From an uncultured Bacteroidales bacterium (lineage in GTDB: Bacteria; Bacteroidota; Bacteroidia; Bacteroidales; Paludibacteraceae): a DNA stretch of 64,000 nucleotides. Numbering within the stretch: the first letter of the stretch is position 1; every line of letters starts with the position of its first letter. Below are positions 42,869 to 50,945 of the stretch, in pieces. The DNA lies in contig CAKULK010000007.1 in the NCBI GenBank assembly GCA_934667275.1, positions 52,865 to 116,864 on the forward strand. The letters run 5' to 3'. The position numbers were made by a program, and so were the translations under genes. The notes beneath the pieces were generated by a model. It had not been told where the DNA came from. It saw only the letters and a program-made list of their open reading frames with translations, and ran no database searches.

Positions 42869-43817
42869 CCTATGGTATCAAGCACAAGAATTTCAAATAG
42901 ATGATGCATATCGTATTTGTTTGTTAGAAAAACGCGGTTCTTATTTCTATAAGCAGCAACAATACGATTCGGCTTTAACATATTTCTCGCAAATAGCCAA
43001 CTCCTCTACCAATATAGAGAACAAATGCTACTACTATATGAGGATTATGCAATCTTACACACATCTAAACGAAGAACAACTCGCATATCCATATGCCGAA
43101 TATATCGTAGAACATTCACAGACACCTAATTTCTGTAAAAACGCATACTATACACTTATCAGCAAAGCCCGAAAAGAAAACGACACAGACCTTATGGCGA
43201 TATATGCCTACAAGCGACAGGATTATAATGAATTACTCTCTACTCAACGAGAATCAACAGCGCGAGCCGTAGTACAATTGCAAAATTATATTCTTCACCC
43301 ATACCCATTTCACACAAGAAACATAATTATCATAGGTTGCCTTTTCCTATGCTCACTACTACTCATCATATTTTGTCTCTATTACAAACAAAAAACTCAT
43401 GAACTTTCACAAGTTAGTGGACAACTTATCTTACTACAAACACATCTTAAAGACAGCCAACGACTGCAACAGGAAGATTTTGAGCAAAGGAGGCAAGCTG
43501 TAGAAACCATCGTTTTGAATATATCCGATCTCTTTGAATTCAGTGCTCCCATTTGGAAGGATTATAATGCACTATGTCATGTGGCTAACCAAAACTTATA
43601 CAACGTTGTTTTGCGTCTCCAGCAATCTTACCATTTAAATCAACAAGACATTCTGATTTGTCTACTCACACTATATCAAGCACCTGCAAAAGTAATTGCA
43701 GACAAGATAAATCGTTCTGTTTCCAGTATTCCAAAACTGAAATCCATTACAGCAAAAACGATAGGTACAACTACGCCTCAATTACGTGAATTTCTCATCT
43801 CCTTTATGGCTAAATAG
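42846..43817 (+). CDS. TPR membrane regulator, C-terminal part (frameshifted gene)
   Basis: Open in the +1 frame from 42846; a usable start is only TTG at 42921 (MLEKRGSYFY). Carries further TPR repeats (YFYKQQQYDSALTYFSQIA), one TM helix (IIIIGCLFLCSLLLIIFCLYY, ~130 residues in), a coiled coil, and a C-terminal helix-turn-helix-like region (LNQQDILICLLTLYQAPAKVIADKI ... SVSSIPKLKS). Together with the preceding fragment it would form a ~490-residue TPR-TM-DNA-binding sensor of a kind common in Bacteroidales. It may be a pseudogene, a sequencing error or a functional split. Confidence 0.75.
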   Translation, partial: RCLILADSLWYQAQEFQIDDAYRICLLEKRGSYFYKQQQYDSALTYFSQIANSSTNIENKCYYYMRIMQSYTHLNEEQLAYPYAEYIVEHSQTPNFCKNAYYTLISKARKENDTDLMAIYAYKRQDYNELLSTQRESTARAVVQLQNYILHPYPFHTRNIIIIGCLFLCSLLLIIFCLYYKQKTHELSQVSGQLILLQTHLKDSQRLQQEDFEQRRQAVETIVLNISDLFEFSAPIWKDYNALCHVANQNLYNVVLRLQQSYHLNQQDILICLLTLYQAPAKVIADKINRSVSSIPKLKSITAKTIGTTTPQLREFLISFMAK

Positions 43818-43859
43818 CCCTATTAGAAAGTCCAATATCTTCACTTTTCCACGCCCACG

Positions 43860-43876
43860 ACTGATAATCAATCAGT
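43860..43876 (+). terminator. Possible weak terminator
   Basis: ACTGAT / ATCAGT stem with a 5-nt loop 43 bp past the regulator stop; a run of T (CTTATTTTTTT) follows shortly after. Confidence 0.4.
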
Positions 43877-43904
43877 TACGCTTATTTTTTTCCACCTAAT
43901 ACCC

Positions 43905-43935
43905 TTGCAGGAACAGTAAAACGGCAGTACCTTTG
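43905..43935 (+). promoter_or_regulatory. Promoter of the small secreted protein gene
   Basis: TTG (43905-43907), 20-bp spacer, TACCTTTG (43928-43935), 62 bp before the ATG. Confidence 0.75.
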
Positions 43936-43997
43936 CACTCGAAATTCGGGTGTAAAATACGCCCTTATTATTTAACCTATTAATCAACACAAAAATT

Positions 43998-44378
43998 ATG
44001 AAATCAAAATTTTTCCTTTTAATGAGTGCCTTTCTTGGCATTTGTTCGCTCTCTGCGCAATGGAATATCCACGAGGCAGAAATTCTCCTAACAGAAATCT
44101 GTATTGCCGTTCCTATGGATGACCCTTATGATGAAAAAGGAGGTTGTCCACCGGATCCTCGGAAATTTCATGCTACACAAGATGGTAGTACTATTACTGC
44201 AAGCGCAGACACAGGCGAACTTGCAGATGTAATGGTCACCAATAATGCCAATGGCACAACCGTCGCTAATCAAGAGTTCATTGGGGCTACTATGCTCTCC
44301 ATTCCTGTCTCTGGTTCCTACACCATCACTATCCAATCCGCCGGCACCGCCGTACAAGGACAATTCACAATCAAATAA
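43998..44378 (+). CDS. Small secreted Ig-like protein, DUF3244-like
   Basis: 126 residues. Signal peptide (LLMSAFLGICSLSAQ), then a short acidic linker DDPYDEKGG and one compact beta domain ending VSGSYTITIQSAGTAVQGQFTIK, the strand pattern seen in DUF3244-type Bacteroidetes proteins. Function unknown. Sits directly downstream of the TPR regulator, a common partnership in Bacteroidales, so it may be its target or ligand; that link is inference. Confidence 0.7.
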   Translation: MKSKFFLLMSAFLGICSLSAQWNIHEAEILLTEICIAVPMDDPYDEKGGCPPDPRKFHATQDGSTITASADTGELADVMVTNNANGTTVANQEFIGATMLSIPVSGSYTITIQSAGTAVQGQFTIK

Positions 44379-44389
44379 CATATCAAATA

Positions 44390-44557
44390 TTAATTGTAGA
44401 TGCTGGCTGTGTCCTTAACTCACATATCATAGTAGCAAACACAGGTTCTTTGATACTACGCAACGGAGCCATATTGCAACAAGGAGAGAATGATATTACC
44501 GATGTAAAAAAGGGAGGAAAATTATCTATTGAACGAGGAAAAATACTTATTCCGTAG
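44390..44557 (+). pseudogene. Start-less coding remnant of a secreted repeat protein
   Basis: A 55-codon frame reads LIVDAGCVLNSHIIVANTGS ... ILQQGEND ... KLSIERGKILIP and ends in TAG. It has coding-like text resembling beta-helix style cell-surface repeats, but no start codon, no signal sequence and a different frame from the preceding gene. Best explained as the 3' remnant of a deleted gene. The next gene's promoter begins 6 bp after its stop. Confidence 0.5.
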
Positions 44558-44562
44558 TTTTA

Positions 44563-44594
44563 TTTGCATATATCGCAAAAAAGATTTATCTTTG
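44563..44594 (+). promoter_or_regulatory. Promoter of the 44640 gene
   Basis: TTTG (44563-44566), 20-bp spacer, TATCTTTG (44587-44594). It excludes the apparent start at 44529. Confidence 0.8.
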
Positions 44595-44639
44595 CGATTG
44601 AATTTTATTGTAAAATTACTCATGAACAACATAACAAGT

Positions 44640-45404
44640 ATGAAGAAACTATTTCTACTATTCGCCTTTTGTAGCGTTGCTGTGCTACAAGCCATTGCTG
44701 CTCCGATACAGGCCAATCAATGGAATGTCTTGAAGTTTCGTGCGTCCCTCAGTAATGACGAAGTGGAGGCAATCATATTTGAGTACACCATGTTAGGAGA
44801 TACCACAATAAACGACACAACCTATACCAAGATAATGGAACGAGAGACATTGACTTCAAAGAGGAAGAGGTATGTAGCAGCCATTCGTCAGGAGCAGGAC
44901 AAAGTGTATGTAAACTATGATAATACAGAATACCTGTTGTATGACTTCAACGCAAAAGTAGGAGATGAGATAATCGCTTTTGGAGGATTGGATCACCCTA
45001 CTACTTTATGCAAAAACACCGTTACAGATGTACATATAACAGAAAACGGGCAAAGAATCCTAACTGTAAGAATTATAGAGGTTGGAGATGACGACAAAGA
45101 ATTCCAAGAAGAGGCTCAATGGATAGAGGGTATCGGTTCCAGTCATGGTTTGCTGCACACAGGAGTTGCTTATTGTTGTGGTTTCTCCCATTACCTGCAA
45201 TGTGCCTATTCCGGCGATGAGCAAATTTACGAAAGAACAGATGACTCTTTTGCACAATTCGGATGCGAATACAATAGTACAACTGCTCTGCCAAATGTAT
45301 CAACAGATACAGAAACAACAGCAACTAAAACAGTACACAACGGACAGATACTCATTCATCGCAACAAAAAAGTGTACAATATGATGGGCATAGAAATCAA
45401 ATAA
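44640..45404 (+). CDS. Secreted protein with short T9SS-like C-terminal tail
   Basis: 254 residues. The start is set at 44640 (MKKLFLLFAFCSVAVLQAIA, a clean signal peptide); ATG at 44622 is also downstream of the promoter. The mature part is acidic and beta-rich with a Cys pair (YCCGFSHYLQC). The C-terminus QILIHRNKKVYNMMGIEIK resembles the truncated T9SS sorting tail found on many Bacteroidales surface proteins. No enzymatic family recognised. Confidence 0.75.
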   Translation: MKKLFLLFAFCSVAVLQAIAAPIQANQWNVLKFRASLSNDEVEAIIFEYTMLGDTTINDTTYTKIMERETLTSKRKRYVAAIRQEQDKVYVNYDNTEYLLYDFNAKVGDEIIAFGGLDHPTTLCKNTVTDVHITENGQRILTVRIIEVGDDDKEFQEEAQWIEGIGSSHGLLHTGVAYCCGFSHYLQCAYSGDEQIYERTDDSFAQFGCEYNSTTALPNVSTDTETTATKTVHNGQILIHRNKKVYNMMGIEIK

Positions 45405-45405
45405 A

Positions 45406-46974
45406 ATGGATACCAATCACCAGAAAATCGCCGTTATAGCGGGTGCAGGTCCTGCGGGACTGACTGCCGCTTACGAACTATTGAAAAATACCGACATCCA
45501 CCCCGTCATCCTTGAATCCACCGATGCCATCGGTGGTATCTCGCAGACGGTGCAGTACAAAGGCAACCGTATGGACATCGGCGGACACCGTTTCTTCTCC
45601 AAGAGCGAGGAGGTGATGCGCTGGTGGCAGAATGTCATGCCCACCCAGGGGGCACCGTCCAAGGACGATATTTTGCTTCATACCGCCGACAAACCCCTGT
45701 CGCCCGATGGTCCCGACCCAGAGAAGACCGACCGCGTCATGCTGCTCCGCAACCGTGTGAGCCGTATCTTCTTCCTGCGCAAGTTCTTCGACTACCCCAT
45801 CTCCATGAAGAAGGAGACCTTCTTCAATATGGGTTTCGCCAACACCATGCGTGCGGGCTTCGGCTACCTGTGGTCGTGCGTGCACAAACTGCCCGAGACC
45901 TCGCTGGAGAACTTCTACATCAACCGCTTCGGGCGACCGCTCTACGAGATGTTCTTTGAGGGCTACACAGAGAAAGTATGGGGCGTACATCCCTCCAAGT
46001 TGGGTGCCGACTGGGGCAGCCAGCGCGTCAAAGGCTTGAGTGTCCTGTCCGTGCTGAAAGATATGTTCCAACGTGCTTTCGGGCTGAAAAGCAAGCATGT
46101 GGAGACCTCTCTCATTGAGCAGTTTATCTACCCGAAATACGGTCCCGGGCAACTGTGGGAGACCGTGGCGGACGACATCCGCCAACTCGGCGGCGAGATA
46201 TACATGCAGCACGAGGTAGTGGGCGTGAACGTGGAGAACGGCAAAGCGGTCTCCGTCGTTGCCCGCACAGCGGACGGACAGGAGCAGACCTTTGCCTGCG
46301 ACTTTTTCCTTTCCACCATGCCTGTCAAAGACCTCGTTCCCGCCCTTCGTGGTATCGAGGTGCCGCAAGCCGTCTCGGACATCGCCTGCACCCTGCCCTA
46401 CCGCGATTTCATCACCGTCGGGCTCTGCGTCAAGCAGATGCGTATCAAGAACCAAACGCATATCCCTACCTTCGACCACCGCGTCCCCGACACGTGGATA
46501 TACATTCAGGAGCGCGACGTGCATATCGGGCGTCTGCAGGTGTTCAACAACTGGTCGCCGTATCTTGTCCATGACTACGAGCACACGATGTGGATAGGTC
46601 TCGAGTATTTCTGCACCGAGGGCGACACGTTCTGGAATATGCCCAAAGAGGACTTTATCCAAATGGCGATAGACGAACTCGTCAAGATAAACATTATCAA
46701 CCGCGAGGACGTGCTCGATGCCTGCCATGTGCGGGTGAAGAAAGCCTACCCCGCCTACTACGGCTCGTACTACCGGTTAGATACCGTCAAATCGTTCCTC
46801 GATACCATCCCGAACCTCTACTGCCTCGGGCGCAACGGACAGCACCGATACAACAATATGGACCACTCAATGATGACCGCTATCGAGTGCGTGCGCAATA
46901 TCCGCAACGGTGTGACGGACAAAACCAATATATGGAATGTAAATACCGAAAAAGAATACCATGAAACCAAATAA
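45406..46974 (+). CDS. NAD(P)/FAD-dependent oxidoreductase (amine oxidase/UGM-like)
   Basis: 522 residues. N-terminal dinucleotide-binding GAGPAGLTAAYELL with a following acidic residue VILEST, then DIGGHRFFSK, typical of the flavin amine oxidase/UDP-galactopyranose mutase-like superfamily. Substrate unknown. It overlaps the next gene by 14 bp and forms an operon with a membrane glycosyltransferase-like protein and GtrA, suggesting a role in modifying a lipid-linked or surface sugar. Confidence 0.88.
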   Translation: MDTNHQKIAVIAGAGPAGLTAAYELLKNTDIHPVILESTDAIGGISQTVQYKGNRMDIGGHRFFSKSEEVMRWWQNVMPTQGAPSKDDILLHTADKPLSPDGPDPEKTDRVMLLRNRVSRIFFLRKFFDYPISMKKETFFNMGFANTMRAGFGYLWSCVHKLPETSLENFYINRFGRPLYEMFFEGYTEKVWGVHPSKLGADWGSQRVKGLSVLSVLKDMFQRAFGLKSKHVETSLIEQFIYPKYGPGQLWETVADDIRQLGGEIYMQHEVVGVNVENGKAVSVVARTADGQEQTFACDFFLSTMPVKDLVPALRGIEVPQAVSDIACTLPYRDFITVGLCVKQMRIKNQTHIPTFDHRVPDTWIYIQERDVHIGRLQVFNNWSPYLVHDYEHTMWIGLEYFCTEGDTFWNMPKEDFIQMAIDELVKINIINREDVLDACHVRVKKAYPAYYGSYYRLDTVKSFLDTIPNLYCLGRNGQHRYNNMDHSMMTAIECVRNIRNGVTDKTNIWNVNTEKEYHETK

Positions 46975-48487
46975 GCCCGCAACGCGTCCGAACATACGTA
47001 CACGTTGGCAACAGTCGTTCTGGCGTTTCTGCTTCTCGCGCGAACAACTATGGGATTGGATAGTTCCCGCCCTCTTGTGCCTCGTGGGGTACATCGTTCT
47101 GCATTGGGCATACCCGTACCCTGCCACGTATGCCGACAGTTTCACCTATCTGCGTGCCGCTATCGACGACCAGTTCAGCATCTTTCGTCCTTTCGGCTTC
47201 TCGGAGTGGCTGCGTGTTGTCCATGCCGTGTCGCCGTCCATACACGCTCTGTTCATTGTGCAGACGCTCCTCTATGCGCTCTGCACCACGTTGCTTGTCC
47301 TCGCACTCAAACGCTACTATCCTGTCCGTCCAGCATGGCTGAGGTGGGTGATTTCGGTGCTCATCGTGGCAAGTCCCGTGGCTTTCTATATGCTCAACGC
47401 CATTATGTCCGATGCCCTCTTCGGGTGTATGGTTATCATGATGATAGCCATGCTGATGGTTATCTTCCACGAGGGCTCGTATATCGCGTTGCTGCTCTAT
47501 TTCGTGGCGTTCACCGTTGCCCTCTTCACGCGCTATTCGGGCATGTTCTTCGCCGTGGTACTGCTGCCGATTCTCTGTTTCGTGCCGCACAAACCCTGCC
47601 GCTGGATTAGCCTTGTAGGGACCGCACTCATCTGTGTGGTCTTCTATCAGAACATCTGCAACCACATGTACGACACCATCCGTCACCGCCAGTTCTCCAC
47701 GGGCTTCGACGGTTGGCAGTTGGCGAATAATGCCATTCACGTCATTCCTTTTATAGATACCGATGCCGACGAGCAGCCCTCCGACAAGGATATGCGCATG
47801 CTCCATGACATTACCTGCACACATTTCCGTGACTACATCTGCCAAAAGACTGACTCCGGCGAAGTGGCGACTGCGGTATTCATGTGGGATTCGCAGTCCC
47901 CGCTCAAGCAGTATATGTTCTACCACATGCAGAAGACGCGCACTTCTTACCCCGTGGCGTGGGCGCGCTTGGGGGGCGGCTTATACGCCGACTATGGCAA
48001 ATGGCTTATCTTGCACCACCCCGTGGAGTTCTGTCGCTATTTCTTGAACCACAATATCCTGCTGGTGTTCTATCCAAGCAACTTGGAAATGGTGGGCAAA
48101 TACACTCCTGTGGCTGCCGATAACCGCGAAATCCCTGAATGGTATGGTATTGCTCCTGCAGACATGACGCGCACCGTCCATCCCTTCTACGAAAGGGGGC
48201 TTCGCCACGTACTGCCCGCTATTGATTTGTTCTTCTGGATAGTGATGATTGGTGCCCTGTTGGCAATGCTTATTCGCTGGAAACACTGGACCATGACACG
48301 TGCGCAACGCCTCACCTTCTGGCTGATTCTGCTCATCGGATTCATCTACTGCGGCAGTACGGCTTTCGCCAGTCCTATCACCATACGCAACTGGTTCCCC
48401 TTACAGGCTCTCAAATTAGCACTCACCACCTGCTGCCTATATGCAGCCATTCCCCGTTCCGACCATGCAACCCAGCCGACTCATTGA
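46961..48487 (+). CDS. Multi-pass membrane protein, GT39-like glycosyltransferase candidate
   Basis: 508 residues, about ten TM helices. An early periplasmic loop after TM1 (YPATYADSFTYLRAAIDDQFSI region, with an acidic residue) recalls GT-C/ArnT-type enzymes that use lipid-phosphate sugars. No clear family signature can be pinned, so function rests on topology and on its FAD-oxidoreductase and GtrA neighbours. Confidence 0.7.
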   Translation: MKPNKPATRPNIRTRWQQSFWRFCFSREQLWDWIVPALLCLVGYIVLHWAYPYPATYADSFTYLRAAIDDQFSIFRPFGFSEWLRVVHAVSPSIHALFIVQTLLYALCTTLLVLALKRYYPVRPAWLRWVISVLIVASPVAFYMLNAIMSDALFGCMVIMMIAMLMVIFHEGSYIALLLYFVAFTVALFTRYSGMFFAVVLLPILCFVPHKPCRWISLVGTALICVVFYQNICNHMYDTIRHRQFSTGFDGWQLANNAIHVIPFIDTDADEQPSDKDMRMLHDITCTHFRDYICQKTDSGEVATAVFMWDSQSPLKQYMFYHMQKTRTSYPVAWARLGGGLYADYGKWLILHHPVEFCRYFLNHNILLVFYPSNLEMVGKYTPVAADNREIPEWYGIAPADMTRTVHPFYERGLRHVLPAIDLFFWIVMIGALLAMLIRWKHWTMTRAQRLTFWLILLIGFIYCGSTAFASPITIRNWFPLQALKLALTTCCLYAAIPRSDHATQPTH

Positions 48488-48914
48488 CATTCTTTTCCGT
48501 CAGGACACCAACAATATATGGCTCCAATGGTTCCGCTACTGCTTTGTGGCGGTGGGGGCTTTTGCCGTGGACTACGGTAGTTATTTCTTGGCATCGTACG
48601 TTATCGGCATTCCGTATCTGATAGCCGCTGTCATAGGTTTCGTTCTTGGCACGCTCACCAACTATGCCATTTCCAAGTTCCTTGTCTTTCGTGGCGAACC
48701 CAAATCGCGTACAGGTGAGATAGCCATGGTGTTCCTTATCGGCGGCATCGGATTGATATTCTTGGAATTGGGTATTTGGTTCTTCACGGAGATAGTGGGT
48801 GTACACTATCTTGTTTCCAAACTGATAATGACCGTCATTGTCTTTGCATGGAACTTCCTCGCCCGCAAGTTCTTCATGTACTCCAAGCGTTTCAATATTT
48901 TGAAAGACAAATAA
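48465..48914 (+). CDS. GtrA family membrane protein
   Basis: About 149 residues, four TM helices. WFRYCFVAVGAFAVDYGSYF opens the family and TNYAISKFLVFR and NFLARKFFMY are its conserved loops. GtrA proteins are linked to flipping of lipid-linked sugars. ATG at 48465 is preferred; ATG at 48441 would add eight residues and more overlap with the upstream gene. Confidence 0.9.
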   Translation: MQPSRLIDILFRQDTNNIWLQWFRYCFVAVGAFAVDYGSYFLASYVIGIPYLIAAVIGFVLGTLTNYAISKFLVFRGEPKSRTGEIAMVFLIGGIGLIFLELGIWFFTEIVGVHYLVSKLIMTVIVFAWNFLARKFFMYSKRFNILKDK

Positions 48915-48940
48915 CAGAAGACCTATCGAAATACCTTCAT

Positions 48941-49741
48941 CTACAACCATTTAGATACTGCGTCGTAGTATTTGGGAGATACGGGGATGGGCTTCAAGTT
49001 GGCGATATCCAATTCGGCAGTAATCACGCCTTCTTTGTCACGTCTAAGAACCTTCACATGCCGTGGATTGATGTAGTAACTGCGCTGACAACGCAGCAAT
49101 CCATGCTTCTGCATCAGTTCCTCCAATGACTTCATAGATGCCCTCAGCGCGTAATCTTTCACGCGAGAGCCCTCCAAATAGCAAATATGCACATAGTTTT
49201 CATCCGCTTCCACATACAGGACCGCGGAGGAAGTAATCAGCAACTTCAAGCGTTGTGTATTGTCCACAAAACGCATGAGGGAGTCGTCATTAACCGTTTC
49301 TTCCTGATATTTGTCCGTCAAGGCGATGGCAATGTCGAAAATAACATAAGGATAGACCGTGACGAAGAAAAGATAGAACGCACTCCATCCCAACACCCAG
49401 AAATAAGAAAACGCGCCATGATACATCAGGCTGATATACAACGCAGTAAAGAGGCTCATGCATACTATTTCCGCCATCTCCCAGCCTGCCAACTTCAGCC
49501 AGTTGAGTTGCAACTTATTGTACAAACTCATCAGCAACACCCGCGACAGAATCATCACGCCGAAGAGAATACACATAATAATGGTTGTGTTGAAACTCAG
49601 CAAATCTCTGCCCATATCCAGCAACGCCACCACACTCTGAGGCTTGTAAAGCAACACGAATCCCAAACTGAATACAGGGACTCCCAATACATAAATTATG
49701 TTATATTTTAATTTACCAAAGACAACAGGCAGTTTATCCAT
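48941..49741 (-). CDS. LytTR DNA-binding regulator with membrane-embedded N-terminus
   Basis: 266 residues. Four predicted TM helices (residues ~12-150) are followed by a LytTR domain (~165-264: AVLYVEADENYVHICY, RASMKSLEEL, LRCQRSYYINPRHV). No receiver domain is present, so signal sensing probably occurs through the membrane part. Divergent from the SGNH hydrolase gene, with motif-rich DNA between them. Confidence 0.92.
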   Translation of the reverse strand: MDKLPVVFGKLKYNIIYVLGVPVFSLGFVLLYKPQSVVALLDMGRDLLSFNTTIIMCILFGVMILSRVLLMSLYNKLQLNWLKLAGWEMAEIVCMSLFTALYISLMYHGAFSYFWVLGWSAFYLFFVTVYPYVIFDIAIALTDKYQEETVNDDSLMRFVDNTQRLKLLITSSAVLYVEADENYVHICYLEGSRVKDYALRASMKSLEELMQKHGLLRCQRSYYINPRHVKVLRRDKEGVITAELDIANLKPIPVSPKYYDAVSKWL

Positions 49742-50007
49742 AAATGTGCACGCTAAAGGTTCGTAATTTAGTCAATTATCGTAGTGTGACAAAATGCAAA
49801 ACAGTGTATTTTCGTCACTTATTGTGCTATTTAGTCACTCCATTCATATTTTTATCAAAAATCGTGCCGTACTATCACAATTATTTTACAGGTTAATAAA
49901 TTGTGCATACTTTTGCACCCGAAATCCCATATCGCAGCGGTGGTCAGACAGACAAATAGAGGCGATAATGGAGGCATATTTTTTAATTTATTAATCAAAC
50001 AAGCAGT
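49742..50007. promoter_or_regulatory. Divergent control region between LytTR regulator and SGNH hydrolase
   Basis: AT-rich. Contains direct repeats ATTTAGTCA (about 49768 and 49830) and an inverted GTGAC/GTCAC pair around 49785-49820. TACTTTTG at 49908-49915 is a plausible -7 box for the hydrolase, though a TTTG at -33 is missing. These may be LytTR binding sites; not demonstrated. Confidence 0.45.
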
Positions 50008-50697
50008 ATGAAATTAGCAGCATTAGGCGACTCCATCATCCGCGGAGTGATACTGAAAGCGGAAGGTATGCGTGAACGCTATACATTATCGGACAAAAAT
50101 ATCGTAGATCGCTGTGCAGAAAGCCTCAATAGCGAGGTAGTCAATTTAGGCAAGATGGGCTGCACCGTTGAAGCAGGTGAACGGATATTGGACAAGTTCA
50201 CCAACCGGCTACAAGATGCTCAATACGTACTCTTGGAATACGGTGGCAACGACAGTGACTACGACTGGAACGCCATCGCGCAATCCCCCGACAATCCACA
50301 CACTCCCCGCACACCCATTGACGTGTATGAGCGCACCTACGAGCGCGTGGTGGGCAAAGTGCGTCAGGCGGGGTGTATTCCGTTGGTATTGTCGCTGCCG
50401 CCGATGGACGCGGAACGCTATTTCCATTTTTTCACGGCAAACATGCAAGAGGAGCAGAAATCCAACGTGCTCCGCTGGCTATGCGGCTCCACCAACACCA
50501 TTATGTCCGGACACGAGTTGTACAATATGGCCACATGGAAAGTGGCACAACGTACCGGAGCCCAATGGATTGATGTCACATCAGATTTGCTGATAGGGCA
50601 TCGTTATCGCGACTACCTGTGCGACGACGGTATCCATCCCAACGAACAAGGACAGGCACGTATCGCAGAGTTGATACTGAACGCCCTGCACCGGTAA
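50008..50697 (+). CDS. SGNH/GDSL hydrolase
   Basis: 229 residues, no signal peptide. Block I AALGDSIIRG with the nucleophile Ser, block III YGGND, and block V DDGIHPNEQG with the catalytic Asp and His. An esterase or acyl-hydrolase activity is expected; substrate unknown. Followed by an 11-bp repeat array. Confidence 0.9.
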   Translation: MKLAALGDSIIRGVILKAEGMRERYTLSDKNIVDRCAESLNSEVVNLGKMGCTVEAGERILDKFTNRLQDAQYVLLEYGGNDSDYDWNAIAQSPDNPHTPRTPIDVYERTYERVVGKVRQAGCIPLVLSLPPMDAERYFHFFTANMQEEQKSNVLRWLCGSTNTIMSGHELYNMATWKVAQRTGAQWIDVTSDLLIGHRYRDYLCDDGIHPNEQGQARIAELILNALHR

Positions 50698-50744
50698 GGC
50701 TGCAGTTCGGCAAAGTCGCGGTAAGGATACGACGTCCTCCTTAC

Positions 50745-50788
50745 GAAGTACCAATGAAGTACCAATGAAGTACCAATGAAGTACCGAT
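50745..50788 (+). repeat. GAAGTACCGAT array, locus 3 (four 11-bp units)
   Basis: Three GAAGTACCAAT units and one GAAGTACCGAT, followed by GGAAACCGCCGGC as at locus 1; the TCCTC motif again precedes. Located 70 bp upstream of the gpmI promoter. Confidence 0.92.
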
Positions 50789-50858
50789 GGAAACCGCCGG
50801 CGAACACAAGGGAGGAACAGGTTAATCCACCATAGTTAGTATGCTTTGACGACAAAGA

Positions 50859-50890
50859 TTTGCAGATGTCAGAAACTTTTTGTATCTTTG
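50859..50890 (+). promoter_or_regulatory. gpmI promoter
   Basis: TTTG (50859-50862), 20-bp spacer, TATCTTTG (50883-50890), 55 bp before the ATG. Confidence 0.8.
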
Positions 50891-50945
50891 CAGGCTGTTT
50901 TGTAAGCAAAACAAGGTACAAACAAAGACTTAAATACAAAAAGAT

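Noticed and set aside
44529..44639. Upstream start for the 44640 gene
   Set aside because: The 44529 start lies before the consensus promoter at 44563-44594 and would bury the signal peptide.
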